Shown one piece after another: positions 46,374-57,866 of a stretch of 64,000 nt of DNA; positions within the stretch are counted from its first letter, which is position 1; each line of letters begins with the position of its first letter. The stretch comes from Piper betle. Taxonomy: Eukaryota > Streptophyta > Magnoliopsida > Piperales > Piperaceae. Under the pieces are notes generated by a model. It made no database searches. It was not told the DNA's origin and saw nothing but the letters and a program-made list of their open reading frames with translations. The position numbers were made by a program, and so were the translations under genes. The stretch covers positions 27,143-91,142 of the forward strand of contig JAURVB010014527.1 in NCBI GenBank assembly GCA_033002965.1, read 5' to 3'.

Positions 46374-47395
46374 ACAATCAAAATAAATAAATAAAAACAA
46401 AGAGATGTATGAATGAAGAGAAGAAAAAAACAAAACAAGAGCAGTAGAGAGGAGGGATGTATGCGGAACAAAATGGAAGGATGGGGAGAAGAATCATCAC
46501 CGGTATGCAAGGGAGAGGAGAAGATGGTGAAGAGAAGAGAAGGTGATGGTGGCAGTAAGGAAAGGGACTCGTTCTAGGTTTTTTTAACGTGAAAAGAAAA
46601 GATATTAACTTCCCACAAAATCTATCATTTGTCCTATAACGTTTAAAAGTTCTTATCTATTTACAAGACCTGGTTTACTTAATTTCCACAAAAATTTCAT
46701 TGCCTGATAACCAAAATGGTTAACCACACCGGTTAGACCCTAGCCACGAATAGTACCCACTTAATCGATCCAAAAATGATTAATTAAAAATAAATAAATA
46801 AATAAGGATCTAATATATTTAAAAAATCCAATAAATTTCAAGGATTTTACACAGAAAGATCTCAATTGATTGGCGGTTAATATTTGGTTCCCATGGAATT
46901 GTGAGCAGCCCCGTTGGACAATGGAATAAGGTTAAAATGATTTTTATGTAAAATAATATTTGCTTGGCTATTTTAGCTTTCACTTTTTTTGGTTTTCTTA
47001 CATGTTTGGTTGGGCAGGAAGAACATATCTATTATGGTAACTATGCTTGAAGAGAGGGAGAACCCTCAATTTCGATTGTGATACATGTTAAGATTCATAT
47101 TTATATGTATGTGAGAAAAAGACGTGGAAGAAACTTTCCATTTTTTCATATATATATATATATATATAGATATATGTTTGCTCGTGCTTTAATATTTGTG
47201 GCTCATTGAAAAGCAATCCCAAAAAAATTTTGAACCAAGAAGCAAAATTTTCAATTAATAATAGCATTGGTCAAAGAACTATGAAATATTTATCTCACAC
47301 TAAACAAAAGAATGATAGGTAAATGACAGACTTGTCATCTTCAAGTCAAATACATTTCAAAAAAAATGAGCACATAAATTTGTTAAAACTACAAC
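46374..47395. other. spacer after the solo LTR
   Basis: Purine-rich plus strand at 46400-46570 (possibly an antisense leader), then AT-rich DNA with a (TA)n run at about 47150-47168. No gene is supported. Confidence 0.35.
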
Positions 47396-47428
47396 CATCC
47401 TATAAATTGCTTGGCAATTTATAGGATG
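47396..47428. repeat. perfect 15-bp inverted repeat
   Basis: CATCCTATAAATTGC, a TTG loop, then GCAATTTATAGGATG. It lies just beyond the 3' end of the exon-like fragment that follows and could form a stem-loop in RNA or mark a transposon end. No target duplication is seen. Confidence 0.8.
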
Positions 47429-47435
47429 TATGTGT

Positions 47436-47730
47436 TTGATTCTTCTTGCAATACCCATATGCCAGTGATGGTCTCTCCACCAATTCTCAGGGACTATTTC
47501 TCTTTGCAATAACAATTCTCATCAGCTCTGTCCTTGTAATATTTGCTCTCAACAGTAATTCCTACTAAAAAAATTGTCTTCAATTTATGCCAATCTCAAA
47601 GACAAATATTGGTAGGATGGCTTGCCATTCGACACTATTTAAACGACCGCAATCCCACCTTTTGATTGTTAGGAAAACGAGGATCAATATATTCCTAAGG
47701 AGCTCTTTGTCCATCGCTATCTAGAGTTTA
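47436..47730 (-). pseudogene. exon-like fragment of an unidentified protein
   Basis: One minus-strand frame reads EYIDPRFPNNQKVGLRSFK, CRMASHPTNICL, DWHKLKT, GITVESKYYKDRADENCYC, then SLRIGGETITGIWVLQEES. The composition is that of a real globular protein, but a stop follows FK, CL, CKEK and an early AP. The stops after FK, CL and CKEK could each come from CAA/CAG or CGA. I do not recognise the family. It looks like an exon of a decayed or captured gene. A possible earlier exon in the same orientation lies at about 48560-48400. Confidence 0.4.
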
Positions 47731-49705
47731 GTAAAATTTAACCTACAACACCACCCACCATCTATTACCAATTATAATCCTTTCCAATGCACTTAACTCT
47801 AAATAAATACGACAGATCAAGTAACAATCAACCATAAACAAATGTTGAAAAAACAAAATCAACCATAGACAACAGAATGCATTTAACTCACAAAATATGT
47901 ACAAACATAGTATCTAAAAAACAGTTAGTTTAAGCATTTAAAATCTCTCTGCTCACGTCTATGTGCAGTCAAATGGAGTAAAATATAATCTGTATGTTCA
48001 TAAAAAGCAGGAACTTTCTTTATGTTAGATTGGCTCATTAATTGGTATCGTTAGGCCTATAACCAACAATGAACTTCAAAAGGACTCCAGGAGAAAAAAT
48101 GAAAGTACTCTCCTCCAAATTACATAAGAATAACTTGAAGCTACAAAAAGTATTTATTACAAAATATTTACTCAAAGATGCGCCATACAACAAGTAGTAG
48201 ATGCCCAGTGACAAATTTAAAAGAAATAGGTAACCTTATTGTTATGATTTTAAAGTCAACTACCATTTTTGTAGATGACTAAAATATGGAATAAGAAAGT
48301 TACCCATCAGCATAATCAGCCTTCACCTCAATAAACCAATTAACTGGACATGATTTTCTACAAGAAAGACTAATGTCATGAAGTGTAGAATTGGAGAAGC
48401 CAGACCATACCTATTCTAATCGTCTCCCATTCGAACTGGACGCTGGATCGCTGGCACTGTGCCGATCGACAGCCGCCCCAAATCAATCTTGTCTGGTGCC
48501 CTTGCAGCCGAAGTCGTCGTCCTTGCTCAAGGCCTTCTTGCAAGGCCTATGTTTTTCACGATGTCGAGAAAAACGAAGATTAAAGAGAGGGGGAAGGAGG
48601 AGGAAGAATTGGAGAAGAGGATGAGGATGAAGAAGATCGGTCGACCATGGAGAAGAGAAATAATACGAGAGAAAGGGATTAATGCTTGCTCATTAAATTT
48701 TTTATGGTTGATGCCCTCCTTAAACGATCATGAAAAAAACTCCAGCGTCTTAGCAGAGAAAGGATATGAGAGGAAAAAGATTAGATGTGAATTGAGATAG
48801 AGAGGAAGAGAAAAGGATAGATGAGAAGAACTGGTGGGGGAAGTAGGATGTTTCAGAATTTTGAGATAGATTTTACATAGTTAGGGAGACGAAGAATGGA
48901 AGTGATGGAAGAGAAATGGCAAAAAAAAAAATTAATTTTTTGGCGCCTACAAAGAGGAGTGGTCAGGCTAAGGTTACATTAGGTTGAAAATTTAATAAGG
49001 GAAAACTGGCATTAACGTTGGTTTTTTGGTTAATATAAGGAGATGCTAAAGATGGGAAGCGCCCAAAGGGCAGGCGTTAGTAAAAATCACTCATTTATAC
49101 AGTCGATGAAGCGTACACAAGTAGATGATTAATGTTGTAATCATCGATGATTTTTACTGGGATAAGTAAATGATTTATCTATTATTGAATTTTCCTAGGT
49201 GAGGAATGAGGAAACATTAAGTTGTACTTTTCGTACTGATCGTGAGATAATTACGGATGCAGGAAGATGTTTTTTCATCTATCTTGCACGCCGGCAGGGT
49301 TCTTTGAACTCCATCATATCTAGTACAAGAACTTACGTCGGCCCGCCGTGAACGCATATAAGAACATATCAAGCATTGACCGTTAACAATCGAAATCATT
49401 AACAGAGGCAATAACCAGTCTCATTTTGCAGGTAGTGCGCCCGCACCTAATATGCGTTGTAGATGATAGCAATCAAATACAAAAACGAGCACCTAACAAC
49501 GCATCTTCGTGGAGTAAAATTTACGAGATCGCCTGATTTTATTCTGGGCAGATATTAAAATATATAGAGTTAAATATAATAAAATAAGAAATTAAAAGAT
49601 TTCATAGAAATTATTCATTTGAAAATTTTTCAAAAACCTAATCATAAATTTTTATCTCCATCTAACACGCACGCAAATGTAGAGACACAAAAGCACGCCA
49701 GTTTT
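47731..49705. other. intergenic sequence before XXT copy 2
   Basis: 48400-48560 is GC-balanced and may be a 5' exon of the unidentified minus-strand gene (reads KALSKDDDFGCKGTRQD, then a stop). 48560-48860 is purine-rich. From about 49090 to 49323 the sequence resembles 53040-53310, the 3' flank of XXT copy 3 (shared gatgatttttaytkgg and gccggcrggrttc). 49324-49705 is an extra segment without counterpart there. Confidence 0.4.
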
Positions 49706-49710
49706 ACACA

Positions 49711-51012
49711 TCAATTGACATTGACCACCTTGAAAGGAGGGTGGAGAAGTCCGAGCTCGTCCTCCATCTCCACCGGCTTATCCGTCTCATTCCTCGTCCT
49801 CTTCAACCCCCTACTACCCAAAGACTTGTGCACGTACCCATACATCTGCATAACCTGGTTATCGCCGAAGTGGAACGCCCTCTTCATCTGCTTCAAGCAC
49901 CGCTCCGCCGAGTAGTCTACCCCGAACTTCCCACACGGCTTGCACCCGACAAAGTGCGTCACCAGCGGCCATCGATGGTCACCCAGCCCCGGGTGGTACT
50001 TCTCTATCATCTCCTCGTATCTGTCAACCACCATCCCCCAGTACCCATGCAGATAGTATTGGCTCTCCAAGTACACCTTGTCCGCCCACTTCTCCTTCTG
50101 GGTCACCAGCAGGTATACCATGGCGGATTGGTCGTCGGCTTCGAACACTGGCCGGCCGAAGAGGTGTTTGGTGAGCAGCTTGCCGGCGTCTTCGCGGACT
50201 TTGCCTTTGGGTCCCATGGGCGCCCAGGCGTCAAGAAGGTCCAGCGTCCACTGGCAGTTCCGAATGAGGAAGACGCCGGCGTTGAGACCGATCCAATTGC
50301 GCTGCTCGTACACCTTCTCGTCCCATCCATGCATGACGAGGTTGTGGTTGGCGTAGCGCTCCCATGGGACCTCGAAGGCCATGTCGGTGAACATGGCATC
50401 GGAGTCCATCCACCAGATGAACTCCACCTCCGGGTGGGCGAGGAGGAGGGTGCGGATCAGCGGCAGCTTGGCCCAGAAGTTGGTCATCTCGTCGTCGATG
50501 ATGGCGAGGTTGTAGAAGATGGCGTGGCCGTGGATGCGGCAGTAGTCGATCTTGTTTTTGATGGATTTGAGAAGGTAGTGGTCTCCCACTGGGTTCTCGC
50601 ATGGCTTGGGGGACGACCCTGTTACAAGCAGCACTCTCGGCTTGCCTGGGGCGACGAAGTTTGGGAACTCCGGGTGGGATCGCAACCATTCTGACCGTTG
50701 CTCGTCCCAGTCCGAGATCTTTGGTCCCAAGCTATACGGCTGGTTGGGATCCTTCTTCCTAGAGGACTTCATCGCCCCGTCCTCCTGATCTTGTTCTTCA
50801 ACCTCCTCGATGTCCTCCATGGTAATCGTCGGTACGCCATCGATGCCATCGTCGTCGGAGGTGGCGGAGTCGAGGAGGCGGCGGTTGTGGTGGTTGTAGT
50901 GGTCTTGAGTGTCGGTGTTGCCTATGATACTAAAGAAAACAAGGAGAATGAGAAAGAGGAAGAAGGGGAGGAGGTGTTGCACCTGGCGCTCCCCCATGCA
51001 ACGTCGTTCCAT
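49711..51012 (-). CDS. xyloglucan 6-xylosyltransferase, XXT1/2-like (GT34), intact
   Basis: Intronless, 433 residues, type II Golgi membrane protein. Residues about 13-30 are the signal anchor (LLPFFLFLILLVFFSII), followed by an acidic stem to about 88. The GT-A domain starts at PYSLGPKISDWDEQRS (92) and includes the metal/UDP-sugar motif WMDSDAMFTDM (DSD at 203-205), EADDQSAMVYLL (DD at 293-294), and THFVGCKPCGK (His353, Lys358), positions equivalent to the metal and donor contacts known from Arabidopsis XXT1. Family role: transfers xylose from UDP-xylose to O6 of backbone glucose in xyloglucan. The start gives the only anchor in frame and matches copy 1 (M-RRCMG). It is slightly shorter than XXT1 (460 aa), mainly in the N-terminal stem. 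It is the only one of the four copies in this window without a lesion. Confidence 0.93.
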   Translation of the reverse strand: MERRCMGERQVQHLLPFFLFLILLVFFSIIGNTDTQDHYNHHNRRLLDSATSDDDGIDGVPTITMEDIEEVEEQDQEDGAMKSSRKKDPNQPYSLGPKISDWDEQRSEWLRSHPEFPNFVAPGKPRVLLVTGSSPKPCENPVGDHYLLKSIKNKIDYCRIHGHAIFYNLAIIDDEMTNFWAKLPLIRTLLLAHPEVEFIWWMDSDAMFTDMAFEVPWERYANHNLVMHGWDEKVYEQRNWIGLNAGVFLIRNCQWTLDLLDAWAPMGPKGKVREDAGKLLTKHLFGRPVFEADDQSAMVYLLVTQKEKWADKVYLESQYYLHGYWGMVVDRYEEMIEKYHPGLGDHRWPLVTHFVGCKPCGKFGVDYSAERCLKQMKRAFHFGDNQVMQMYGYVHKSLGSRGLKRTRNETDKPVEMEDELGLLHPPFKVVNVN

Positions 51013-51760
51013 TGCACCTTCCTCTCTAATGATCTAGTATTGATACCTTCCTTTCCAACTCAAAGAGGGCCACCAACAAGAGAGGAAGATGCCACCATTC
51101 TCAGCTGAAAATGTGTAGTTAGGAGTAAAGAGAAATGGGTTTCGATTGAAATTGAAAGAAGGGTGTAATTAATTAATGGAGGCGGTGAATTGGAGACATG
51201 GACAGAATCATTTTTTTCCCCTCTTGCACCGGAAAAGATGTTGGACAATTGAAATGTCACGATATGAGATTCGAGACCACACAAGCACGTTGTCATTGGT
51301 TTTTTTTCAAAGCCATGTTGTAATTGTATATTATCGAATTAATTAAGTTAATAAAGACGGTAAGAATTACTCGATGCGTCCCATGTGCGTTCGCCTGGGT
51401 GAACGCCATAACCGGCCTATATTGAATGATTCTAATCGAACCTTCATCTCTTTCTTTGGAAATTTATTGAGGATGACTCTCTGACAATTGAACAGCTTAG
51501 AGAAATCACAACATTATATTAATGGGTCAACGCGTTGTTCTATACTAAGTAAAGCAGGCACATGGGAGACTCAACTCACTCACTTCCTTCGACAATGAGA
51601 GTCATTATAAGTTATAACTCACTTCTGTGGAAGACGTACATAAAAGCGAAGAATGGCGATAGTATGCGAGAAACTTGAATCCTCATTTCACAAATCATCA
51701 GATAGGTTGGTTCTCGTGTACGAGCGCAAATGTCGGCATCACAAGATTAACGAAGCAGTT
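51013..51760 (-). promoter_or_regulatory. 5' flank of XXT copy 2
   Basis: It shares ordered blocks with the flank of copy 1 (GAATTGGAGACATGGACAG at about 51189; tcatctctttctttggaaat; cctcatttcacaaatcatcag; ctcgtgtacgagc). Between blocks there is about 190 bases of copy-2-specific DNA (about 51240-51430). Conserved order suggests that regulatory DNA was carried along in the duplication. Confidence 0.5.
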
Positions 51761-53039
51761 GGATTGTATCTAACTTCTTATAATTATTTACAATCAAAAT
51801 TTGAACTGGCCGTCAGATGACTTGAGAACTTAGATGAAGCTCGGCATAATGCCGCGCGATGAGCCGGTATATTATAGATAGAATCTAGTTTTAATAAAAA
51901 AATTATCTTATTAAATAATGAGATAGACGATAATTACATATATTTTAGAAATAAATTTTAATTTTGTAGATGAATTATCAGTTTTATCTCATCGTAATGA
52001 TAATTACATAACAATTTAGAGATATATTCTAATTTTAACGATATACACTTATTCTAGTTTATTTTATTTTTGCCATATTTTAATTGGCTAATTATCCTAC
52101 TTTTAATCCTATGCTATATTAAGTTCCCCTTTCATTAATATATTGGGCAAGATGTCCCACTACATGCAATTTGTACTAAAAATAAATTTTAATTTTATAT
52201 GTAAATTTTAATTGAATAATGAGATAGATAATAATAATTTTGTAACTTAGAAAGACTGTAATTAAATTTTTTAGTATATAAAAAGAAAGAAAAAATGTGC
52301 AATTGCCACCACTAGCGGTCATTAATGTAACTAAATTTTCTCACCGTTAGTAATGGTAAATCAGTGGCTAAATATTGTTTAGTAAAATTGAATATTACCA
52401 CAGCTTGCGGTGGCTAGTGCGGTGTTTTTAAAAAAAATGGCAATTCTACAATTGGTTAATCGTGGTTAGTCATATAATTAAATTTTGCTACCACTAGGCG
52501 GTGACAAAATAGTGACTATTTTTTTTAAAAAAATGAATATTACCGCTACAAGCAGTGACCATCTATTTTAAAAAGTAAAATAAAATTTTGGTAACTGTCA
52601 TGCTGACAGTGACTAAATTTGTGGTTAAATTTAGCTAGTTTAGTGGTTAAACCGGTCGTTAATTTGCTACAGTTAAGCTCTTGGCTAATTTAGCTGTGAC
52701 TGAAAGTCGGGTTTCAACTGAACATTGTTTACTTACTCTTCTAGCATCTGAAGGGGCTCCAGGATGTTACAAGATGCATGGTTCGTATTGCAGATTTCAA
52801 ATCTAAATTTGAGGTTTCATATTCAAATTAGTACAGAGGTCGAGGTAGAGAAATAGTGGTGAGAATTAGACTTCGCCCATGACTGGATGACGTTTAATAG
52901 GATAAGTGACTGGTGTATACATAGCCCACCTATGAAACAAGTAGACATACGGTATAACTATAAAGAGATTATTTTCATTGGCATAATTTTATCGGTATAA
53001 ATAATTGGAAGATTTATTGGAAAAAAGTCTGCAAGTGGA
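51761..53039. other. intergenic sequence with a possible CACTA-type subterminal region
   Basis: 52290-52720 contains repeated variants of ccrctar(g/c)ggtgac, gtggttaaattta and tagtggctaaat in both orientations. This kind of short-motif array occurs in subterminal regions of CACTA transposons. No CACTA end or 3-bp duplication was identified, so this stays tentative. The rest is AT-rich. Confidence 0.35.
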
Positions 53040-53314
53040 TGGAGCAGAACTTGCGTCCGCCCACTTTGGACGAAATAATGAGTCAAGTGGATGATATATG
53101 TTGTAATCATTCGATGATTTTTATTTGGATACGAAAATGATTTATGTATTATTAAACTTTCCTAGCTAATAGTCGGGCGGGGACTGAGGACGGTTTAATT
53201 GTACTAATTTTCATGCTGATGGTGGGATAATTAAGGAAGGTGGGCTTTTCTTTTCTTTTTAGCGTCTTGCTTGCCGGCGGGATTCATTGAACTCAATCAT
53301 ATTAAAATCATACA
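53040..53314 (-). other. 3' flank of XXT copy 3, shared with copy 2
   Basis: It aligns to 49090-49323 in the same order (gatgattt-ttgtaatcat, attattraa, ttcctag, tgccggcggg). This shows that the XXT copy 2/copy 3 duplication extended at least 250 bases past the stop codon. The segment 49324-49705 is present only behind copy 2. Confidence 0.55.
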
Positions 53315-54629
53315 TCAATTTACAATAGATAACTTTGAAGGAAAGGTGACCGGCGTATCTGCCTCATTCCTCTTCCTCTTCCTCTTCAACCTACAACTCC
53401 CCAACGACTTGTGCACGTACCCATACATCTGAACAATCTGATTATCCCCGAAGTTGAACGCCCTCTCCATCTGCTTCAAGCACCGCTCCGCCGAGTAGCC
53501 CACCCCGAACTTCCCACACGGCTTGCACCCGACAAAGTGCGTCACCAGCGGCCATCGATGGTCACCCAGCCCCGGGTGGTACTTCTCTATCATCTCCTCG
53601 TATCTGTCAACCACCATCCCCCAGTACCCATGCAGACAGTATTGGTTCTCCAAGTATACCTTGCCCGCCCACTTCTCCTTCTGGGTGGCGAGGAGGTACA
53701 AAATGGCGGATTGGTCGTCGGCTTCGAACTCCGGACGGCCATGCAGGTGTTTGGTGAGCAGCTTGCCGGCGTCTTCGCGGACCTTGCCTTTGGGTCCCAT
53801 GGGCGCCCAGGCGTCCAGGAGGTCGAGCGTCCATTGGCAGTTCCGGATGAAGAAGACGCCCGTATTGAGACCGAGCCAATTGCGTTGCTCGTACACCTTC
53901 TCGTCCCATCCATGCATGACGAGGTTGTGGTTGGCGTAGCGCTCCCATGGGACCTCGAAGGCCATGTCGGTGAACATGGCATCGGAGTCCATCCACCAGA
54001 TGAATTCCACCTCTGGGTGGGCGAGGAGGAGGGTGCGAATCAATGGCAGCTTTGTCCAGAAGTTGGTCATCTCGTCGTCGAGGATGGCGAGGTTGTAGAA
54101 GATGGCGTGGCCGTGAAGGCGGCAATAGTCGATCTTGTTCTTGATGGATTTGAGCAGGTAGTGGTCGCCCACCGGGTTCTCGCATGGCCTGGGGGACGAC
54201 CCTGTTACAAGCAGCACCCTCGGCTTGCCGGGGGCAACGAAGTTTGGGAATTCCTGGTGGGATTGCAACCATCGTGATCGTTGCTTATCCCAATCCGAGA
54301 TCTTTGGTCCCAAGCTATACGGCTGGTTGGGGTCATCCCTCTTCCAAGCGAACTTAGTCTTCTGATCATCCTCGTCTCGTGCGTCATCCTCCACAGCGTC
54401 CCTCATCGTAATCATCGGACGTCCGCCGTCTATGCCAACGACCTCGGAGGTGGAGTGCTCGAGGAGGAGGCGGCCGTGTTTGTTGTAGTGGCCTTCGGCG
54501 CCGGGGTTGCCCTGTGATACTATAGACGAAAAGAAGGGTGTGGAAGAGGAAGAAGAAGGTGCGGTTAGGGGTGGAGCCGGCGCTGCAGCCCCATGCAACG
54601 TCGTTCCATTGCTCGTTCCTCTCAACCAT
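53315..54629 (-). pseudogene. XXT-type xylosyltransferase copy 3 (GT34), N-terminal frameshift
   Basis: The catalytic part is intact and close to copy 2 (WWMDSDAMFTDM; FEADDQSAILYLL; THFVGCKPCGKFG; end SIVN). The anchor-encoding frame (from ATG 54629, reading FFFLFHTLLFVYSI) is separated from it by one extra base at about 54514: it reads GTTGCCCTGTGATAC where the truncated copy 4 has GTTGCCCTTGATAC and copy 2 has the shorter spacing too. The 436-codon frame that is open from ATG 54625 replaces the anchor by a Pro/Ser/Ala-rich segment with no membrane helix. The enzyme, if made, would probably not reach the Golgi. The YSAERC region reads GVGYSAERC instead of GVDYSAERC. A catalytically complete but mis-targeted protein cannot be excluded. 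Confidence 0.85.
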
Positions 54630-57052
54630 ATACTCAGAGAACAGTAGAGAACGGCACCACGTGTGTTTCAATCAAAATGGGTGGTTGTGAGTATGGTTGG
54701 CAAAGTTCTATTAAAATTGATTTGGCATGATACTTCACCAATGAAACGAAACATTGGATTCATATACGTGGAGAAAGATTTCTCAGGGATTAAGCCGAAG
54801 AGTGTTGGAAACACTTGGTTTTTTTCATATTTTAGACCTTAATTTCATAGAACGATATGCTACTACGGTAGGTGGTATGAAGTGCCTAAACAAAAATGAT
54901 TGAACGGCTAGTGCCACCATTAATAATAATTGAAATGCGAACAAAGTTACCTCTAGTGATTTACCAACCCACTTAAAAACAACTTGAAATTTAATTTAAT
55001 ATTAAATGAGCCGGGATTGAGTTGACCTGCACAATAAGGCTCATTTCAAAGGTCAATGTTTTATATAAATAATAAATTTTTTTACCATATTTATTTTAAT
55101 TTTATTTATATAAATATAACAAAGTTATAAAATATTATTATATAATATCAAAAATTTATACATGATTAAATTATTTTTTATAAATAATTATGTCAAATTT
55201 AAGATATTTTAATGATAAACTAAATTTTAATATGAATTATGCAAAAAATATCATTTTTAAATACGAATCAAGTTCAATAAAATAAACTCGAACTCTACTT
55301 AAATGGGAATCAACTCAAAATCAAATGAGTCAAGTTTGAATTGAGCAAAACGACTCTCTTGATAAGCACCTCTAATTGTGATTGAATGAAAATAAGCTTG
55401 GGTCGAAATTGAATTAAGGTCGAGAAAGAAAAGGCGATAATATATTTTTATAGAAGGCGTGATCAATTGGAATTATGAAAGTTTTATTTTTCTCATATAT
55501 GGACAAGAGTTGCGATGTTTGAAAGACACATGCATGTTATTTTCGTCAATGATCTCGTTAATTAGACATGGGTAGAATAATTACTTGATGCTAGGTTACT
55601 CACATATTTCAAGTACATGGATACTTTATTACAAGATTTGTTTTCCCAAGCTTACTTTATTATTGAATAATTGGAATAGAACCATCTTTGAAAATTATGG
55701 AGTCATTGACTCTCTCATCTCAGTTTTTGACCAGTTACATTTCGATACTCAAATAATAAATAAAACAATATCACAAGGATCTCAACACCCAACTAAGAAA
55801 AATATAGTTTGTTATAAAAATAATTTTTTTATTCATTTAGAATTCTACAAATCAAAACTGCCAAGAAAAATTAGCGCAATATCTCATAAGGATCTCAGCA
55901 CACATCTAGTAAGGTATTGTTTGTTATAAAAACTTTTTCATTTAATCTCAATTCTATAAAAAAAGTACTGTATATGATCTTATAAATAATATGATATGGA
56001 GCATGTCTAGCGCACCGAGCGGCCTGCACTAGTAATATAAAATGACATGTATATTTTATTATTTAAGTTGAGACATGGAAGACATAAATGGAAATACTTT
56101 AAGTTCCACAAAAAACGAGGACTAAAGACATTAAAGAGCTTTGGTTGCAATAATCACTAATTGTTATACTTTCTAAGTTCACGACCTTATCTATATTTTT
56201 TAAGTTTCTGATCATCAATGCTAATTAGAATACCAACATTAAACAATTTAATTTAGTTTTAGAGTTGGTACAAAGTGCAAGATATTATAGCATATATGCT
56301 GAGTTGTCACGATGCATTCTTTAATTATTTTGTTCATCGAAGTAAACTTCGAAACTCCTTATTTTAAAAGTTCTGACCAAGGCATGGACCACAAATTATT
56401 TTGACTTTTAATAAAGCAATTTGAGGGACTGGAGAAGATAATATAATTAATTTTTTGATGGTGCCTGGTATTTACAAAAACTTTAAATCTGAATTGAAAA
56501 TATTGAGTAAGCAAAAAGGTGTTTAGCTGATTTGTGAGTAAAAAGCCATTGCTGATTGCTAATTAACGTTATATTAAGTAAATCAATATTTCTCAGAGCA
56601 TTCAAAGCTTAAATTACAATCATGATGCCATCAACTAGCTAGGCTAGTAACATCTTTAATAATTTCCATTAATTTTCTCGCACTTCATATATGTAAACCT
56701 AATCAAGATAAAGACTATGATGAAATATCTTTCCAAATCATTTTCTTTGTTGTCAATACTTTTGTATTGTCGGTCTTGAGTCGGAATAAAAGAAAAGAGC
56801 TAGTGTCAAAAAAATATTTGACCATAAAAATTTTTATTATTTGTAAATATATGAATCCTAGTTTAAAATGTATACCTTAACAAATTTAGATATTTAATGA
56901 AGAAAAAAGAATATTTATAATATCACTTATCACCTCTCAAGTTTTCATGTGTCTTCAATATAGTTTGATCTCTAATTTCAATATATATATATTTTTTAAC
57001 TTATTTTTAAACCTATCCGCTCATCAAAGCCTGACTACGAAATGATAATAAA
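54630..57052. other. upstream DNA of XXT copy 3
   Basis: Non-coding, AT-rich. 54990-55380 has degenerate GAGTC/AACTCGA phrases and an end-like TAGAGGTGCTTATCA (minus strand at about 55374), reminiscent of an old hAT MITE, without clear duplication. The empty target site of MITE B is at 55994-56001. No gene is seen. Confidence 0.45.
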
Positions 57053-57380
57053 ACCAAACTATATATCCTTCGAGCAATTACTTACTTATAACATTTCTAT
57101 TTTCCATTAATGATCATCATTTTCATATAAAGGAGAAATTTGATAAAAATTAAATATTAGAAAAAAACTTCTATCTAGTACAAAAGCTCGTAGTGGCGAG
57201 AGAACCAAACCAGATATCCTTGGAGCGATTACTTACCCGTAACATTTCTATTTTCCATTAATGATCATCATTTTCATATAAAGAAAAATTTTAGAGAAAA
57301 ATTAAATATTAGAAAAAAAATTCTATTTTATTTTTGACGGTAAACATAATAGTACAAAAGCTCTTAGTGGCGAGAAATGG
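57053..57380. repeat. internal tandem duplication within unit 1
   Basis: Two consecutive copies start at about 57053 (ACCAAACTATATATCCTTCG) and 57204 (ACCAAACCAGATATCCTTGG) and share ttccattaatgatcatcatt, ttaaatattagaaaa and agtacaaaagctc. Period is 151 here but about 173 in unit 2 (61172 and 61345). A segment of about 24 bases including ttttacggtaaacatgatag is missing from the first copy in unit 1. Confidence 0.8.
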
Positions 57381-57539
57381 GAGGTTGAAATGTAAACATA
57401 AATTAATAAGGTCGTTAGTGGCATAATTAGTGCTCAAGTAATTGTTCTCTTTTAGTGCAAGAAATAAAATATAATCGTCAGTGGGTGAGCTGATTAATCA
57501 TTTTCAGTTTAAGCCCCTACTCACATTATAATTTATGTA

Positions 57540-57866
57540 TATCATTAAGCTTCTTAAGGTGTCACAGCAGAAGTGGATTCACTAAACTTGTGAGATTACT
57601 CCATAAGTGGCACGGACAGAGGCCCATTCAATACCACGTTTGTCAGGGTCCATGTACAGTTGGTCCAGTACAGGACATTGTCAGAGCTAAGCCCAATAAC
57701 TTCATATCATCGATAACATCTTGTAATGGGAGGGTGATAATGGCTGGATTAACCTCAAATTCAATCCATATTTGACTCAATTATATTTGGCTGGAGTTGA
57801 ATTTCGTTCTGAAATCTAACTAAGCGAGCATGAGCACCCTTATGTACACTAAATAATATATTTTTA
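57540..57866. other. end of duplication unit 1
   Basis: The minus strand of the corresponding stretch in unit 2 (61926-61741) is open and reads LLGLARDNVLYWTNCTWTL and NVVLNGPLSVPLMG. In unit 1 the same frame is broken by a small deletion (GTCAGAGC against GTCACGAGC). It may be part of an unidentified old gene. No family recognised. Confidence 0.35.

Larger units (their letters stand above)
54266..57866. repeat. tandem segmental duplication, unit 1 (3.6 kb)
   Basis: The unit begins inside XXT copy 3 (CAACCATCGTGATCGTTGC at 54266) and ends at 57866, where unit 2 begins with the same CAACCATCG sequence. It contains the 5' part and upstream region of XXT copy 3 plus about 3.2 kb of AT-rich non-coding DNA. 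High similarity to unit 2 runs through its whole length with a few small indels. Confidence 0.95.

Noticed and set aside
49741..50694. 317-codon plus-strand frame opposite XXT copy 2 (and similar frames opposite copies 1 and 3)
   Set aside because: Antisense shadow of the GT34 coding sequence in GC-rich codons; the sense frame carries all family motifs.
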